IMG/VR virus record: IMGVR_UViG_3300025087_000177
Coordinates: 1-40,032 of that record
Strand: one strand, 5' to 3'
Origin: a virus
Length of the DNA stretch: 40,032 bases
The notes beneath the pieces are model-generated. The model saw only the letters and a program-made list of their open reading frames with translations, did no database searches and was not told the DNA's origin. Shown here one piece after another: positions 8,214 through 16,577 of this stretch. The translations under genes and the position numbers were made by a program. Numbering within the stretch: the first letter of the stretch is position 1; each line of letters starts with the position of its first letter.

Positions 8214-8259
8214 CCCGCAAGGGATCCGAAAGGATATTCAAAGGGTTTGATACAAACCC
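8214..8259 (+). promoter_or_regulatory. Three consecutive small hairpins upstream of gene 8287, two with GNRA loops
   Basis: CCC-GCAA-GGG (8214-8223) is followed without a gap by ATCC-GAAA-GGAT (8224-8235), then after seven bases by GGGTTTG-ATA-CAAACCC (8243-8259). Two adjacent GNRA tetraloops and a perfect 7-bp stem in an AT-rich genome suggest a folded RNA, perhaps a processing site or mRNA stabiliser. No function is known. Confidence 0.5.
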
Positions 8260-8286
8260 AAATAATTAAATAAAAAACGGAGAAAA

Positions 8287-8757
8287 ATGACAGGATTAGT
8301 AGACGGATTAGGATTTGAAGAACTAGGAGATGCAAGCGACTCAGCGGAAAAGCCAAGTCAGTTAAATATAACAGGAAGTGTTACTAGTGCTAGCCAGATA
8401 AGCGGATTAAATGTATTTTCTCAAGGTTCTGGAACATTTGGAAGAATTACAAATGGAGATGGAGCATTATTCCCAATAGTAAGAAACAGCGGAACATCCC
8501 CAACATTTGGAGCAAGAGTACAGGTTGGAAGTTCTTTAACAGGAGCAGAAGGATTTGGTTCAGCTATATTCAACACCGAATTTGCAAACACACAATACTT
8601 TTGGTCAGCTCAAGTTGGTAGTACTGGCGGGTATTTGTCTGTAGATGCTGGAAGTTGGAATGTAACTGTTAGTGGACCGGCAGGAAGAAATGTGTCTGGA
8701 GTAACATTTAAAGGAGCACCTTCATCACCTTATACTTGGGTAGCAATAGGATTATAG
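8287..8757 (+). CDS. Probable virion structural protein (Gly/Ser-rich, beta-rich)
   Basis: A 156-residue protein with no family I recognise. The composition is Gly, Ser, Thr and Val rich with aromatic residues at strand-like intervals (FWSAQVGSTGGYLSVDAGSW, about 101-120), typical of decoration or appendage proteins. It follows the capsid gene and the hairpin region. GGAG eight bases before the ATG may act as a Shine-Dalgarno site. It may be a head decoration protein or a small fibre; the sequence does not settle which. Confidence 0.65.
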   Translation: MTGLVDGLGFEELGDASDSAEKPSQLNITGSVTSASQISGLNVFSQGSGTFGRITNGDGALFPIVRNSGTSPTFGARVQVGSSLTGAEGFGSAIFNTEFANTQYFWSAQVGSTGGYLSVDAGSWNVTVSGPAGRNVSGVTFKGAPSSPYTWVAIGL

Positions 8758-8786
8758 AAGTAATCTAAACTGGAGAAAATAGAAAG

Positions 8787-9149
8787 ATGGTAAACCCATA
8801 TAGAATAAAAGAATATATATTCTCAGCAGTAAGCATGGATGATGTCGATTACTCTGCAGCAGGAAGTTTATTGACTAAATATACTTCATTTCCAATAAAT
8901 GGAGAAGTATTAAAAGTTAGAACTTCTTCAAATTTTACTGGAAGTGTGATTGTAGGTGTTTCTGGAGGATTAGTGGCAGATGTCTGGACAAACACCTCTA
9001 TTTCCTCTGGAACAGGAAAGATAAATAATATTTCCTTTACAAATAATACAGGAAGCTTTGCAGTTAATGATATAATCAAATTGGTTATAAGCGGTGCTTT
9101 GTCTGGAACAAACACTCTTATCGGACCAGTTTCAATATTATATCGTTAA
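8787..9149 (+). CDS. Probable virion protein, beta-rich
   Basis: A 120-residue protein of unknown family. Alternating hydrophobic strands with Gly/Ser/Thr turns (TGSVIVGVSGGLVADVW, about 51-67) and no membrane segment suggest a beta-sandwich, similar in style to the neighbouring gene at 8287. AGAAAG lies next to the ATG, with a weak GGAG further upstream. It ends one base before the next gene, so the three genes from 8287 to 9519 look like one unit. A decoration, head-fibre or neck role is possible. Confidence 0.6.
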   Translation: MVNPYRIKEYIFSAVSMDDVDYSAAGSLLTKYTSFPINGEVLKVRTSSNFTGSVIVGVSGGLVADVWTNTSISSGTGKINNISFTNNTGSFAVNDIIKLVISGALSGTNTLIGPVSILYR

Positions 9150-9150
9150 A

Positions 9151-9519
9151 ATGGCATTAGATACAATTGGAAGCATTGCAAATTTCATAGCAAGTAGTTT
9201 TACAGAATTACCTAGTGGAATCTCTGGAAATACTCTTTTAATTGTAGATATGGCCAGACAGCACGTTTCTAATTATGTTGGAATAGATATTGGATCTAAT
9301 TCAATTTCAGCGGCTTATGCTCCGGCGATTATAGATTTTGCTAAAGCAGATATAATTGACATGGCAGTTGCGCAAGGAGACGATAGGAATATGTCTCTTG
9401 GAGAAATGTCTATTGGAGGAAATAGTTTATCTACATCAGCAGAGTCTTTTAGGGTTTTAGGTGAAACTAAATTAAAAGCACTCGGCCAAAAAAGGAGATT
9501 TGCCCGCTCATTATCTTGA
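9151..9519 (+). CDS. Probable head-tail connector protein
   Basis: I start this at the ATG at 9151, one base after the previous stop codon, giving 122 residues. The predicted content is mostly helical, with the early segment SIANFIASSFTELPSGISG and the helix DMARQHVSNYVG, resembling the small helical head-tail adaptors that follow capsid genes. Such proteins bind the portal ring and start the neck. The similarity is at the level of size, helical make-up and position rather than a clear motif. The next gene starts inside its stop codon. Confidence 0.55.
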   Translation: MALDTIGSIANFIASSFTELPSGISGNTLLIVDMARQHVSNYVGIDIGSNSISAAYAPAIIDFAKADIIDMAVAQGDDRNMSLGEMSIGGNSLSTSAESFRVLGETKLKALGQKRRFARSLS

Positions 9520-9935
9520 GTTTTAATACCACATTTAGAAAGATATTAGATAAAGCCGGCCAGCATACTAGACTTAGATACTTTAATGAAACTATCGGCT
9601 CAGTATGGGACGACGATGTTTCTTTAGCTATTTCTGGCAATGATCTGTGGGTTACAGGAGTTATATTCCCATTAAATAACTCTAAGGGTTCAGTAGACTC
9701 TCTTCTACTAGAGCAAGGTAAGTTAATAACATCAGATAAAAAGATATTTTTAGCAGGATCTATTTATTTGACTGGTTCTGATTTACAATTAAAAGTCCAA
9801 ATTGGAAGCCCAACAGGAGAGAACTACCAATTAGTTGCTGACGGAGGAACAGTCCAAGAATTCAATGGGATTAATATTTATAAAAGGGCATTCATTAGAC
9901 GTTTAACTAATGGATCGTTGATTGGAGAAGCTTAA
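9516..9935 (+). CDS. Probable head completion/stopper-like protein, TTG start
   Basis: A 139-residue protein with a TTG start overlapping the previous stop codon (TTGA), so translation is probably coupled. The sequence has several beta-strand stretches and a middle LLLEQGKLITSDKKIFLAGS (about 64-83), which recalls small phage stopper proteins. Its place between the helical connector candidate and the gp10-like protein fits that role. There is no diagnostic motif, so the functional label rests on gene order. Confidence 0.5.
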   Translation: MSFNTTFRKILDKAGQHTRLRYFNETIGSVWDDDVSLAISGNDLWVTGVIFPLNNSKGSVDSLLLEQGKLITSDKKIFLAGSIYLTGSDLQLKVQIGSPTGENYQLVADGGTVQEFNGINIYKRAFIRRLTNGSLIGEA

Positions 9936-10301
9936 ATGGGAGTTAAAATAAGTGTCGAGGGGATACCAGAGTTAAAAGAATACTTAAAAAATAAAGTAAA
10001 TAAAATAAAATCAAAAGAACAAATGGGTTTAACTAAAGCAGCTTTATTTATGCAAGGAGAAGTTAAATCTAGCATAGCAGGACAAAGAGCAGAACCAACA
10101 AGTGTTGATACTGGTAGATTTCTTAACTCTGTAGATATTAATATAGGTAAGATAGATGCAATTATATTCTCAGATATTCCATATGCTAATCATTTAGAAT
10201 ACGGAACTACTAGAATAAAACCAAGATCCCATTTTAGAAATTCTAAAGCAAGAAATCAAGACAAAGTAATAGAAATAATCGAAAAGGAAATTAAATCATG
10301 A
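9936..10301 (+). CDS. HK97 gp10-like tail/head-tail completion protein
   Basis: A 121-residue protein matching the HK97 gp10 family: an N-terminal strand and helix with GIPELKEYLKNK, a helix with KAALFMQGEVKSSIA, then VDTGRFLNSV and the signature PYANHLEYGTT.IKPRSHF near residues 87-106. These proteins join the tail to the connector in siphoviruses and myoviruses. The start is directly after the previous stop codon. Length and motif order are normal for the family. Confidence 0.85.
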   Translation: MGVKISVEGIPELKEYLKNKVNKIKSKEQMGLTKAALFMQGEVKSSIAGQRAEPTSVDTGRFLNSVDINIGKIDAIIFSDIPYANHLEYGTTRIKPRSHFRNSKARNQDKVIEIIEKEIKS

Positions 10302-11392
10302 AAGATGGATTAAAAACTGAAGAAGAAAATATTGGAAAGATTAAAGTAGACCAAATAATATTAAGCACAAATCCATTTAATAATTATGTTCTTACTTCTG
10401 ATTCTGAAGGAAATGCAACTTGGGCGGTTAGTGATGGGGGAGTAACTGCACACAATCTTTTAAATAATCTTGATTATGCTTCAGCTGGGCATGCGGGCTT
10501 TAGCCCCGATACACACGATCATGGAACTGGAACAGATAGCAATCTTGTTAAATGGAATACTTCAACAACCTTAACAAATTCAAATATAAGCGAAGACGCC
10601 ACTAATATAACTATTGCTAATAGGGGATTGATTGTAGATATTTCAACCTTAATAGTAGATGATATTAACCATAGAGTGGGAATAGGAACAGCAACACCAA
10701 CGTCTAAAATAGATGTAGACGGCGGTGGTGTAATAGATTTCTTTGGTGGCAGATTTAATCTCGATGGTGATGCTGGAACACTTAGTATACTCGGATTGAC
10801 GATGTTAGCTAATGATAATGCTAATTTCTTTACTGGTAAATTGATAGTAAATAATGTCACTGGAGTAACTACTATATCGGATTTATCAGCTACAGCTTCT
10901 GCTTTAACTTTAGAAAAAGACCAAAATGCCGTTACTCAATTTGGAATTAGAAATACAAGTGCAGGAGCATCTACACTATCAACATTAAAAGTAGACAATG
11001 GCACTTATGCAGGCGATGTTTTGATGACTGGTACCGGATATACTGGATTTCCCAATAGTTTTGTTATTATTACAGATGCAGTTGGCGGAATGGTATTAGA
11101 AAGTGATGCAAGCGATATGTATATTGAAACAGTGCAAGAGGTTGACGGCAATGGATTTAATGTCAATATAACAGCTTCAGATGGTTTTGATTCTGGAATA
11201 ATAGCCAGAAATGGTGGAAATATTAATTTAACGGCGGGCTTAGCAGTAAATGGAGGAACTAATGGAGGAATTAAAATACCAGTTATAAAATTCGGGGCAA
11301 CACAGGCAGGAGCTGGAGCAGCAGCAAACGAACCGTGGAAAACTTCAGGCCATGCAACATTGCCAGATAACGTACTTTTAATAGGAGTATAA
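10298..11392 (+). CDS. Fibre-like or receptor-binding structural protein
   Basis: A 364-residue Gly/Thr/Asn-rich protein. It has a His-containing segment AGFSPDTHDHGTGTDSNL (about 67-84) and, near 130-140, a VDDINHRVGIGTATP motif often seen in trimeric fibre and tail-spike stems. The rest is repeated beta-strand-like sequence. Such proteins bind host surface structures. Its ATG overlaps the end of the gp10-like gene. Fibres usually lie after the tape measure and hub, so a place between head-tail completion genes is unusual; it may be a head or neck fibre. It ends the block started by the promoter at 5787. Confidence 0.65.
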   Translation: MKDGLKTEEENIGKIKVDQIILSTNPFNNYVLTSDSEGNATWAVSDGGVTAHNLLNNLDYASAGHAGFSPDTHDHGTGTDSNLVKWNTSTTLTNSNISEDATNITIANRGLIVDISTLIVDDINHRVGIGTATPTSKIDVDGGGVIDFFGGRFNLDGDAGTLSILGLTMLANDNANFFTGKLIVNNVTGVTTISDLSATASALTLEKDQNAVTQFGIRNTSAGASTLSTLKVDNGTYAGDVLMTGTGYTGFPNSFVIITDAVGGMVLESDASDMYIETVQEVDGNGFNVNITASDGFDSGIIARNGGNINLTAGLAVNGGTNGGIKIPVIKFGATQAGAGAAANEPWKTSGHATLPDNVLLIGV

Positions 11393-11523
11393 AAAATAAA
11401 TGTTTTATTACTTCTATCTATGGGAATTGGATAACCATATAAACAAAAAATCAATTTATTTAAACAACTTAAGTATATTATCTTTAGCTGCAAGCGAGCA
11501 GTTAAAAATCCAAGCGAGGAAAC
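11393..11523 (+). other. Intergenic leader with late promoter copy 3 and a small hairpin
   Basis: This 131-base gap holds the promoter repeat at 11434-11464 and, downstream of it, a possible CTGC-AAGCGA-GCAG hairpin and two copies of AAGCGAG just before the next gene. The leader from the expected transcription start to the ATG is about 60 bases, longer than for copies 1 and 2. I see no coding sequence in it. Confidence 0.6.
11434..11464 (+). promoter_or_regulatory. Late promoter repeat, copy 3
   Basis: Aligned without gaps to 3097-3127, it matches at 29 of 31 bases (changes at positions 3 and 15). TATA box near 11436-11443. It would drive the tail genes from 11524 onward. Confidence 0.75.
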
Positions 11524-11964
11524 ATGGTAGCAGAAGCAACGTTTGTCAGAGACATATTATATTTTATAAAGAATGACTTATCTAGCAATATAACCGATCC
11601 AATTAGCTCTACACGCAAAGGGGCAAGCGCATTTGTAATGACTAGCTATCCTCAACGGGAAACGCAATATCCTTTAATAACAATTAAGTCAATAAACTAT
11701 AAAGCAAAGAGGTCCGGAATGCAGATCGATTCTATGGATATGACCATTACATTAGAGGTAAGAATCTGGGCTAGAAATGTCAAGGAAAGAGATAGTTTAT
11801 TTACTGATTCATTTAATAGGTTAAGAAACATTCAATTCTCAGCTAATGGTTCTGTAGACAATAATCTTCACGATTTTAATTTAAACAGTGCGGTTGAAAT
11901 AGATGAGGATGATGTTAAAAGCAAAGTAATGGAGGTTGCTTATCAGTTCTTTGATTTCACATAA
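11524..11964 (+). CDS. Probable tail terminator protein
   Basis: A 146-residue protein. The layout resembles small tail terminator or neck proteins: an N-terminal helix (FVRDILYFIKNDLSSN), a strand with PLITIKSINY, the central MDMTITLEVRIWARN (about 75-89) and a helix DSLFTDSFNRLRNI. Tail terminators cap the tube and join it to the head. It lies just before the tail tube gene, where terminators normally are. The start codon is close to GAGG in the leader. Assignment by fold-like pattern and gene order. Confidence 0.6.
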   Translation: MVAEATFVRDILYFIKNDLSSNITDPISSTRKGASAFVMTSYPQRETQYPLITIKSINYKAKRSGMQIDSMDMTITLEVRIWARNVKERDSLFTDSFNRLRNIQFSANGSVDNNLHDFNLNSAVEIDEDDVKSKVMEVAYQFFDFT

Positions 11965-11980
11965 TTGAAAGGAGGTTAAA

Positions 11981-13009
11981 ATGACAAGATACATTTCAGA
12001 TCAAAATAAAGTAGTTTTGTTAATGGAAAGCGGGACTTATGGCAGAGCTATGAGTGCAACACCCGGATCTAGATGGCCAGGTCAAGTTCAAGAACATACA
12101 ATAGATTATTCTGAAGGAAAAATTGAAACAAGGTATTTAGGAAATCTATCTAGATCTTATGGAACATTTGTAGATGGACCAATAGATTCTAAAGGAACAC
12201 TTAGTATGAACCCACAAAATTTAATTTTATTCGCACATGCAATAGGGTCTGTAACAGAAACAGATGCAGTAAGCACTAAAACTGTAAGAGTAAGTGAGAT
12301 TAACTCAGATATAATACAAAATCCATGGATCTCTGGAACAAGCAAGTCTACAACTTTGCCATTCAGCTTTACTTTAGAAGATTCAAAACAAGCTGCAGGA
12401 ACTGGAAGAAATTTCACTAGAACTATTAAAGGATGTGTTATTGATAATGCTACTTTGACTTTTGCGCAGGGAGAAAAGGCAGTTTTAGATGTAGATTATG
12501 CTGCTCAAAGTGTTGCACATAGTTCCGGCACTACAACAGCAATAACTGCTCAAACAGTAAAACCATATATTTGGAATAATGCAATATTGACAATGTTTGG
12601 AAGTGAAATTAAGCAAACTAAAGAAGTAAGTTTAGGGGTTGCTAATAATTTAGAAGTTCCACATTATGTTAATGGTTCAAGAGTAATAGCTGAACCATTT
12701 GCACAGAATAGAGATTATACATTAAGTGTAACCGCAGACTTAGATTCTACTTTAGGAAAAGCAATCTATGAAGAGTTTTGGACAGGAGGAAGTTCTTTTA
12801 ATGCAGTCTTAGATGTAAATCAAGATGTTGCTTTAGTTGGAAGTCAGCACGCGAATATAGTTATGTCTGGGTGCAGAATAACTAATTTTGAAGCTCCAAG
12901 TCCTCTTGAAGGGATCAATGAGTTAACTCTTGAGATAAGGCCGCAAAATGTTTCAGCTACTATTTATGATAATGTTTCCGTAGGATCTTATAATCCCTAC
13001 GGAGCATAA
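11981..13009 (+). CDS. Major tail (tube) protein
   Basis: A 342-residue protein resembling phage tail tube proteins: it begins with the tube-like segment MESGTYGRAMSATPG (about 15-29), continues with long amphipathic beta-strands, and ends with INELTLEIRPQNVSATIYD (about 314-332). Subunits stack to form the tube through which DNA passes. A strong Shine-Dalgarno sequence (AAGGAGG, six bases before the ATG) suggests high expression, as expected. It is followed directly by the chaperone and tape measure genes, the conserved tail order. Its length suggests an extra domain beyond the core tube fold. No sheath gene is visible, so a siphovirus tail is more likely than a contractile one. Confidence 0.8.
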   Translation: MTRYISDQNKVVLLMESGTYGRAMSATPGSRWPGQVQEHTIDYSEGKIETRYLGNLSRSYGTFVDGPIDSKGTLSMNPQNLILFAHAIGSVTETDAVSTKTVRVSEINSDIIQNPWISGTSKSTTLPFSFTLEDSKQAAGTGRNFTRTIKGCVIDNATLTFAQGEKAVLDVDYAAQSVAHSSGTTTAITAQTVKPYIWNNAILTMFGSEIKQTKEVSLGVANNLEVPHYVNGSRVIAEPFAQNRDYTLSVTADLDSTLGKAIYEEFWTGGSSFNAVLDVNQDVALVGSQHANIVMSGCRITNFEAPSPLEGINELTLEIRPQNVSATIYDNVSVGSYNPYGA

Positions 13010-13024
13010 TTATAAGGAGGAAGT

Positions 13025-13264
13025 ATGAACAAAACAATCAAGGTTGGAGAAAAATCTTTCGTGGTTAGAGAACTATTAGCTGTAGAACTAGACGATATTA
13101 ATTGGGATGACAAAAAAGAAGCCCTTAAGAAACAAGTCATTATCTCTACAGGAATAAGCGAGCAGGAATATAGTTCTTTAACTGTAAAGGAAAGATTAGC
13201 AATAGTAAGAGCTATTAATGAAATTAATGGTTTTGAAGATTTTCAGGGTTCCCAGCAGAAGTAA
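13025..13264 (+). CDS. Tail assembly chaperone, short form (G-like)
   Basis: A 79-residue protein with an SD-like AAGGAGG just before its ATG. It starts with a small strand-rich region (KTIKVGEKSFVVRELLAVEL) and continues as helices (RLAIVRAINEINGFEDF). Its size and position between the tail tube and tape measure genes are those of the lambda G protein, which binds the tape measure during tail assembly. The second half of the pair is the -1-frame extension described separately. The two products are normally made in a fixed ratio. Confidence 0.75.
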   Translation: MNKTIKVGEKSFVVRELLAVELDDINWDDKKEALKKQVIISTGISEQEYSSLTVKERLAIVRAINEINGFEDFQGSQQK

Positions 13265-13413
13265 GTGAGTTTGAAAATAGATTAAGAATCTGCGAGTACT
13301 TTCACTGGGATCTTGAAGATATAAACAAGCTTACTATTCGAGAATATAATTTAACAATCAGGTATATAAATAAACAAATTAGAAAAATGAATAAAAAACA
13401 TGGCAGAAGGTGA
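13025..13413 (+). CDS. Tail assembly chaperone, long form by probable -1 frameshift (GT-like)
   Basis: The -1 frame, blocked by TGA at 13234-13236, is then open to TGA at 13411-13413 and encodes a sensible helical domain: PAEVSEFENRLRICEYFHWD then LEDINKLTIREYNLTIRYIN and a basic tail. This is the T-type extension seen in tail chaperones. The slip must fall in 13237-13262. The best site is GAT TTT CAG, where the Phe tRNA on TTT (13241-13243) can re-pair with TTT one base back (13240-13242), giving a product of about 129 residues. There is no canonical XXXYYYZ heptamer, so the exact site is uncertain. The extension overlaps the tape measure start by 14 bases. Confidence 0.65.
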
Positions 13414-14644
13414 AATAGCAATATTAATTAAGCTTGTCGATGAGATGAGCGGAAAACTTAAAAATATAGAACAAAATGTAGAACAATTAGGCAGTAAGAC
13501 AGAAAAAACAAATAAAAATTTAGCTGATTCTTTTACTAAAGTTCAAGGAGCAATGCTTAACTTAGGACAAGTAGCGCAGGGTGTACACAATATTTTTGAG
13601 ACCTATCAAAATAGAACTAGAACTTTAGAAAACGCTCAAGATAGATTAGAAAATGCAAACATACGTCTAAAAAAATCATTCCAAGATGTAGCGGCAGCAG
13701 AAAAAAAGTTAATAGATATTGAAAAAGATCACATACGAGATGCTTTAACTTTAGAAAGAGCACAACTAAGATTAAAAGAAGCACAATATGAATTAAATGA
13801 AATGGTTGTTAATGGAGTTACTGGAGGTTTTGCTTATGAAGAACAACTTTTAGCAGTTAAAGAAGCAGAAATGGATGTCATAGATGCCCAAGATTTATCT
13901 AAACAAAAGACACAAGAAATAGTAGAAGCAAACCAACAATTAAGAGATGCCCAAGATAACATTATTATTTCAACTAATAATGTAGAAAGAGCTCAAAGAG
14001 GATTAGAAAAAGCAACAGGAGATTTAAAGTGGTCATATTTAGACATGGGAGTTCAAACTCTTTCTGTTGCAGGAAACCTATCTGTTTTATTAAAAAATAT
14101 CGGTCCATTAATTGGAGAAGGGGGATTTGGAGGATTACTTACTAAAGGTAGAGCAACAGCATTGATGATTGGTGCACCAGAAGGAGGACTGATAGTTTTA
14201 TTTGGAGCTTTAAGTGTGGCAGTTTATGCGCATGCAAAATCAATTCAGGCTGCGGCACAAGCATACGATGAGTTAGGCAAAGATATGGATGATGTTATGG
14301 CAAAAACAACGGGGATGAGAGGAACAAGAATAACTGAAATGCCAGCAAATGTGCCAAAAGGAACAAAGATAGATCTTGGTCCTGGAGGAATTCCCACAAC
14401 TACTAAAAAAACAGAAATAAAACCAAGTGCAAATCTTTCTAAATTATTAGGTAGTTCAAAAAAAGTTAAAGATGCCATCATTCGTCCCAATGGACAAATA
14501 ATAGAAACAGACCCAAGAGATACTTTAATCGCAACACAAAATCCCGGCGGAATGGGTGGACCAAGCGAAATTGTAGTTAAAATAGACTCAGAAGTAATAG
14601 ATAGAATCCTATTAAGTAAATTTAATAAAAAGGTAACAGTATGA
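13400..14644 (+). CDS. Tape measure protein (short)
   Basis: A 414-residue protein. Residues about 1-215 are long, charged helices rich in Ala, Glu, Lys, Gln and Asn (coiled coil), and about 245-275 form a hydrophobic stretch (LIVLFGALSVAVYAHAKS), as in tape measures. The remainder is Gly/Pro-rich. It sits right after the chaperone pair, as expected. Tape measures set tail length; at roughly 0.15 nm per residue it would give a tail near 60 nm. It is much shorter than most tape measures (over 700 residues). No peptidase domain is visible in it. Confidence 0.8.
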   Translation: MAEGEIAILIKLVDEMSGKLKNIEQNVEQLGSKTEKTNKNLADSFTKVQGAMLNLGQVAQGVHNIFETYQNRTRTLENAQDRLENANIRLKKSFQDVAAAEKKLIDIEKDHIRDALTLERAQLRLKEAQYELNEMVVNGVTGGFAYEEQLLAVKEAEMDVIDAQDLSKQKTQEIVEANQQLRDAQDNIIISTNNVERAQRGLEKATGDLKWSYLDMGVQTLSVAGNLSVLLKNIGPLIGEGGFGGLLTKGRATALMIGAPEGGLIVLFGALSVAVYAHAKSIQAAAQAYDELGKDMDDVMAKTTGMRGTRITEMPANVPKGTKIDLGPGGIPTTTKKTEIKPSANLSKLLGSSKKVKDAIIRPNGQIIETDPRDTLIATQNPGGMGGPSEIVVKIDSEVIDRILLSKFNKKVTV

Positions 14645-16200
14645 TTCAAGCAAAATTTACAATTAATAATGTAGATTTTAGAAACTTTACATTTATGGAT
14701 ATTTCTAAATCTATGTCTGAATATGAAACAAGTTCAAGTTTCGTTATTCAATTAGATTCTCCATATGGAAGACATAAATCAGATTTTACTGTTGGAAATG
14801 AGATAACTATTTTTGCAGATAAAGATGCAAGTCCAACAACAAAAATATTTACTGGAATAATTGAAAAAGTAAGTTTTTGGGGACAAGAGAATTCACAATC
14901 TTGCATTATTTCTGGAAGAGATTATACAGCTAGACTACAAGATATTACTGTTCAGCCGATTGTTTATACAAATTCAGAAATAAGTACAATAGTAACAAAT
15001 ATAATTAATAATGAAATAAATGGAATAACTACAACAAACGTAGATGTTACTACAACGACTTTAACAAGAATAGCATTTAATCACCATTCTGTTTATGAGG
15101 CATTAAAACTTTTAGCTGAACTCGCCGGTTTTATATTTTATATAGATGAGAATAAGGATCTGCATTTTGAAAAAAGGCAAACAATTAGTTCTGGGCTAAT
15201 TATTAACAACACAAACATAATTAGAATGCCGTCATATAATACTACTAAAGAAGGAATGTTTAATTCAATTTGGGTATATGGAGATAAGCGAAAGGTTGGT
15301 GAACGAGAGATTTTAGTTGGTAATGGAGGAAGTGTTTTTACACTAGTCAGTCGCCCGCACGACACAGAAGTTCTTTACTTGGGCAGTATTCAGCGAGGAG
15401 GAGTTTATCAAATGAATATAATTCCTACTTCTGGTATTAGGTATCTTGTTAATTTCTATGATAGGCAATTAATATTTGTTTCTGGGACAGATTTGGGATA
15501 TGACGCAACACCTCCAAATGGAGGAAGCATTTTAATTAATTATAATAGAGATGTTCCAATAATAAAGTATGGCCAAGATTCATCAAGTATAGCAATGTAT
15601 GGCATGAAAGAAAAGATTATAGATGATAGATCAATAAATGATCCTAATACCGCTGAAAAAGTGCTTCAAATAGAGCTTCAAAAAGCAAATCCTTTCAGAG
15701 GAATAGAGGCAATAATTAAAGGATGGTTTACACTTAATCCTGGAGATACAGTGGATGTGGTATTAGATGATTTCAACTTAAATGAAACAGGAATTAGTAT
15801 TTTAGATATTAGCTATTCATTTAATAGACAAACACAGCAATCTGAACAAGTTATCAAAATAAGGCTAGATAAAAAGATAAAGGATATAACAGATGAGATT
15901 GCTGATATTAGAAGCAGGATCGATAAAATAGAGTCTCAAAACAGGCAAGCTTCAGATATACTACCAAGGCTTCAATTAGGTGTTGGAAGCATGTTAATTG
16001 TTGGAAGTTATTGGGCAATTTTGACTAGTTTTGTTACTGGAAGCCAATATCATTTATATGATACAAACTTTATTTCACCAATCAATCCATTTCACTTAGC
16101 TAGTGGAGAAAATCAAGGATATTTGGCTGGAAGTTATACTGGAAGTGCTCAAGCATTTACAGGTTTTGCTGTTCAACAAAGTGGAGGATATAATTACTAA
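14641..16200 (+). CDS. Tail hub/baseplate protein (gpD/gp27-like)
   Basis: A 519-residue protein overlapping the tape measure stop codon. Residues about 1-190 resemble the hub fold of gpD/gp27-like tail tip proteins: an early domain with VGNEITIFADKD, IFTGIIEKVSFWG and SCIISGRDYTARLQD, then SVYEALKLLAELAGFIFYID and DLHFEKRQ. Family proteins start the tail and carry the cell-puncturing or adhesion parts. A short coiled coil (RSRIDKIESQNRQASD, about 424-439) leads to a Gly/Ser/Tyr-rich C-terminal region, possibly an attachment domain for fibres. No lysozyme domain is visible. Confidence 0.8.
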   Translation: MIQAKFTINNVDFRNFTFMDISKSMSEYETSSSFVIQLDSPYGRHKSDFTVGNEITIFADKDASPTTKIFTGIIEKVSFWGQENSQSCIISGRDYTARLQDITVQPIVYTNSEISTIVTNIINNEINGITTTNVDVTTTTLTRIAFNHHSVYEALKLLAELAGFIFYIDENKDLHFEKRQTISSGLIINNTNIIRMPSYNTTKEGMFNSIWVYGDKRKVGEREILVGNGGSVFTLVSRPHDTEVLYLGSIQRGGVYQMNIIPTSGIRYLVNFYDRQLIFVSGTDLGYDATPPNGGSILINYNRDVPIIKYGQDSSSIAMYGMKEKIIDDRSINDPNTAEKVLQIELQKANPFRGIEAIIKGWFTLNPGDTVDVVLDDFNLNETGISILDISYSFNRQTQQSEQVIKIRLDKKIKDITDEIADIRSRIDKIESQNRQASDILPRLQLGVGSMLIVGSYWAILTSFVTGSQYHLYDTNFISPINPFHLASGENQGYLAGSYTGSAQAFTGFAVQQSGGYNY

Positions 16201-16577
16201 TGTTTAATAATTTTGGAAAACAACAAGCAGCATATCTATTGGGAAGTGATTTATCTAATCAATATATAAGATATATTGGAATAGGCACAGGCAGTGCCGC
16301 AGTTTTAACAACAGATACAACTCTAGCAACTGGAAGCGAAAAAAAGAGAATTGAAATAACCGGAAGCCCAAACTTTATAACAGCAAGAAAGGTTACACTT
16401 CAAGCAGATTTTAATTCTATTCAAATGTCAGGATTAACGATTATGGATTTTGGATTATTTCATCAAGCATCTGGAACAGGATTTCCTGGAAGTTTGTGGT
16501 TAAGAGAAGGATTTGGAAGTGTGGTTTTTGATGGAACAAATGAGCTTCAAATAATATCAGCATTAGAAGTTTTATAA
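16200..16577 (+). CDS. Probable tail tip or fibre-associated protein
   Basis: A 125-residue protein whose start overlaps the hub stop codon. It begins FNNFGKQQAAYLLG and has short Gly/Thr/Ser-rich strands (IRYIGIGTGSAAVLTTDTTL, about 23-42, then LTIMDFGLFHQASG), a pattern I associate with small phage tail-tip proteins of unclear function. I cannot assign an activity. It ends immediately before the fourth late promoter, so it closes the tail transcription block. Confidence 0.55.
   Translation: MFNNFGKQQAAYLLGSDLSNQYIRYIGIGTGSAAVLTTDTTLATGSEKKRIEITGSPNFITARKVTLQADFNSIQMSGLTIMDFGLFHQASGTGFPGSLWLREGFGSVVFDGTNELQIISALEVL

Noticed and set aside
13246-13252. GGGTTCC as the slippery heptamer of the chaperone frameshift
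   Set aside because: It does not fit XXXYYYZ, and re-pairing GGT TCC as GGG TTC requires mismatches. TTTT at 13240-13243 is a better slip site.
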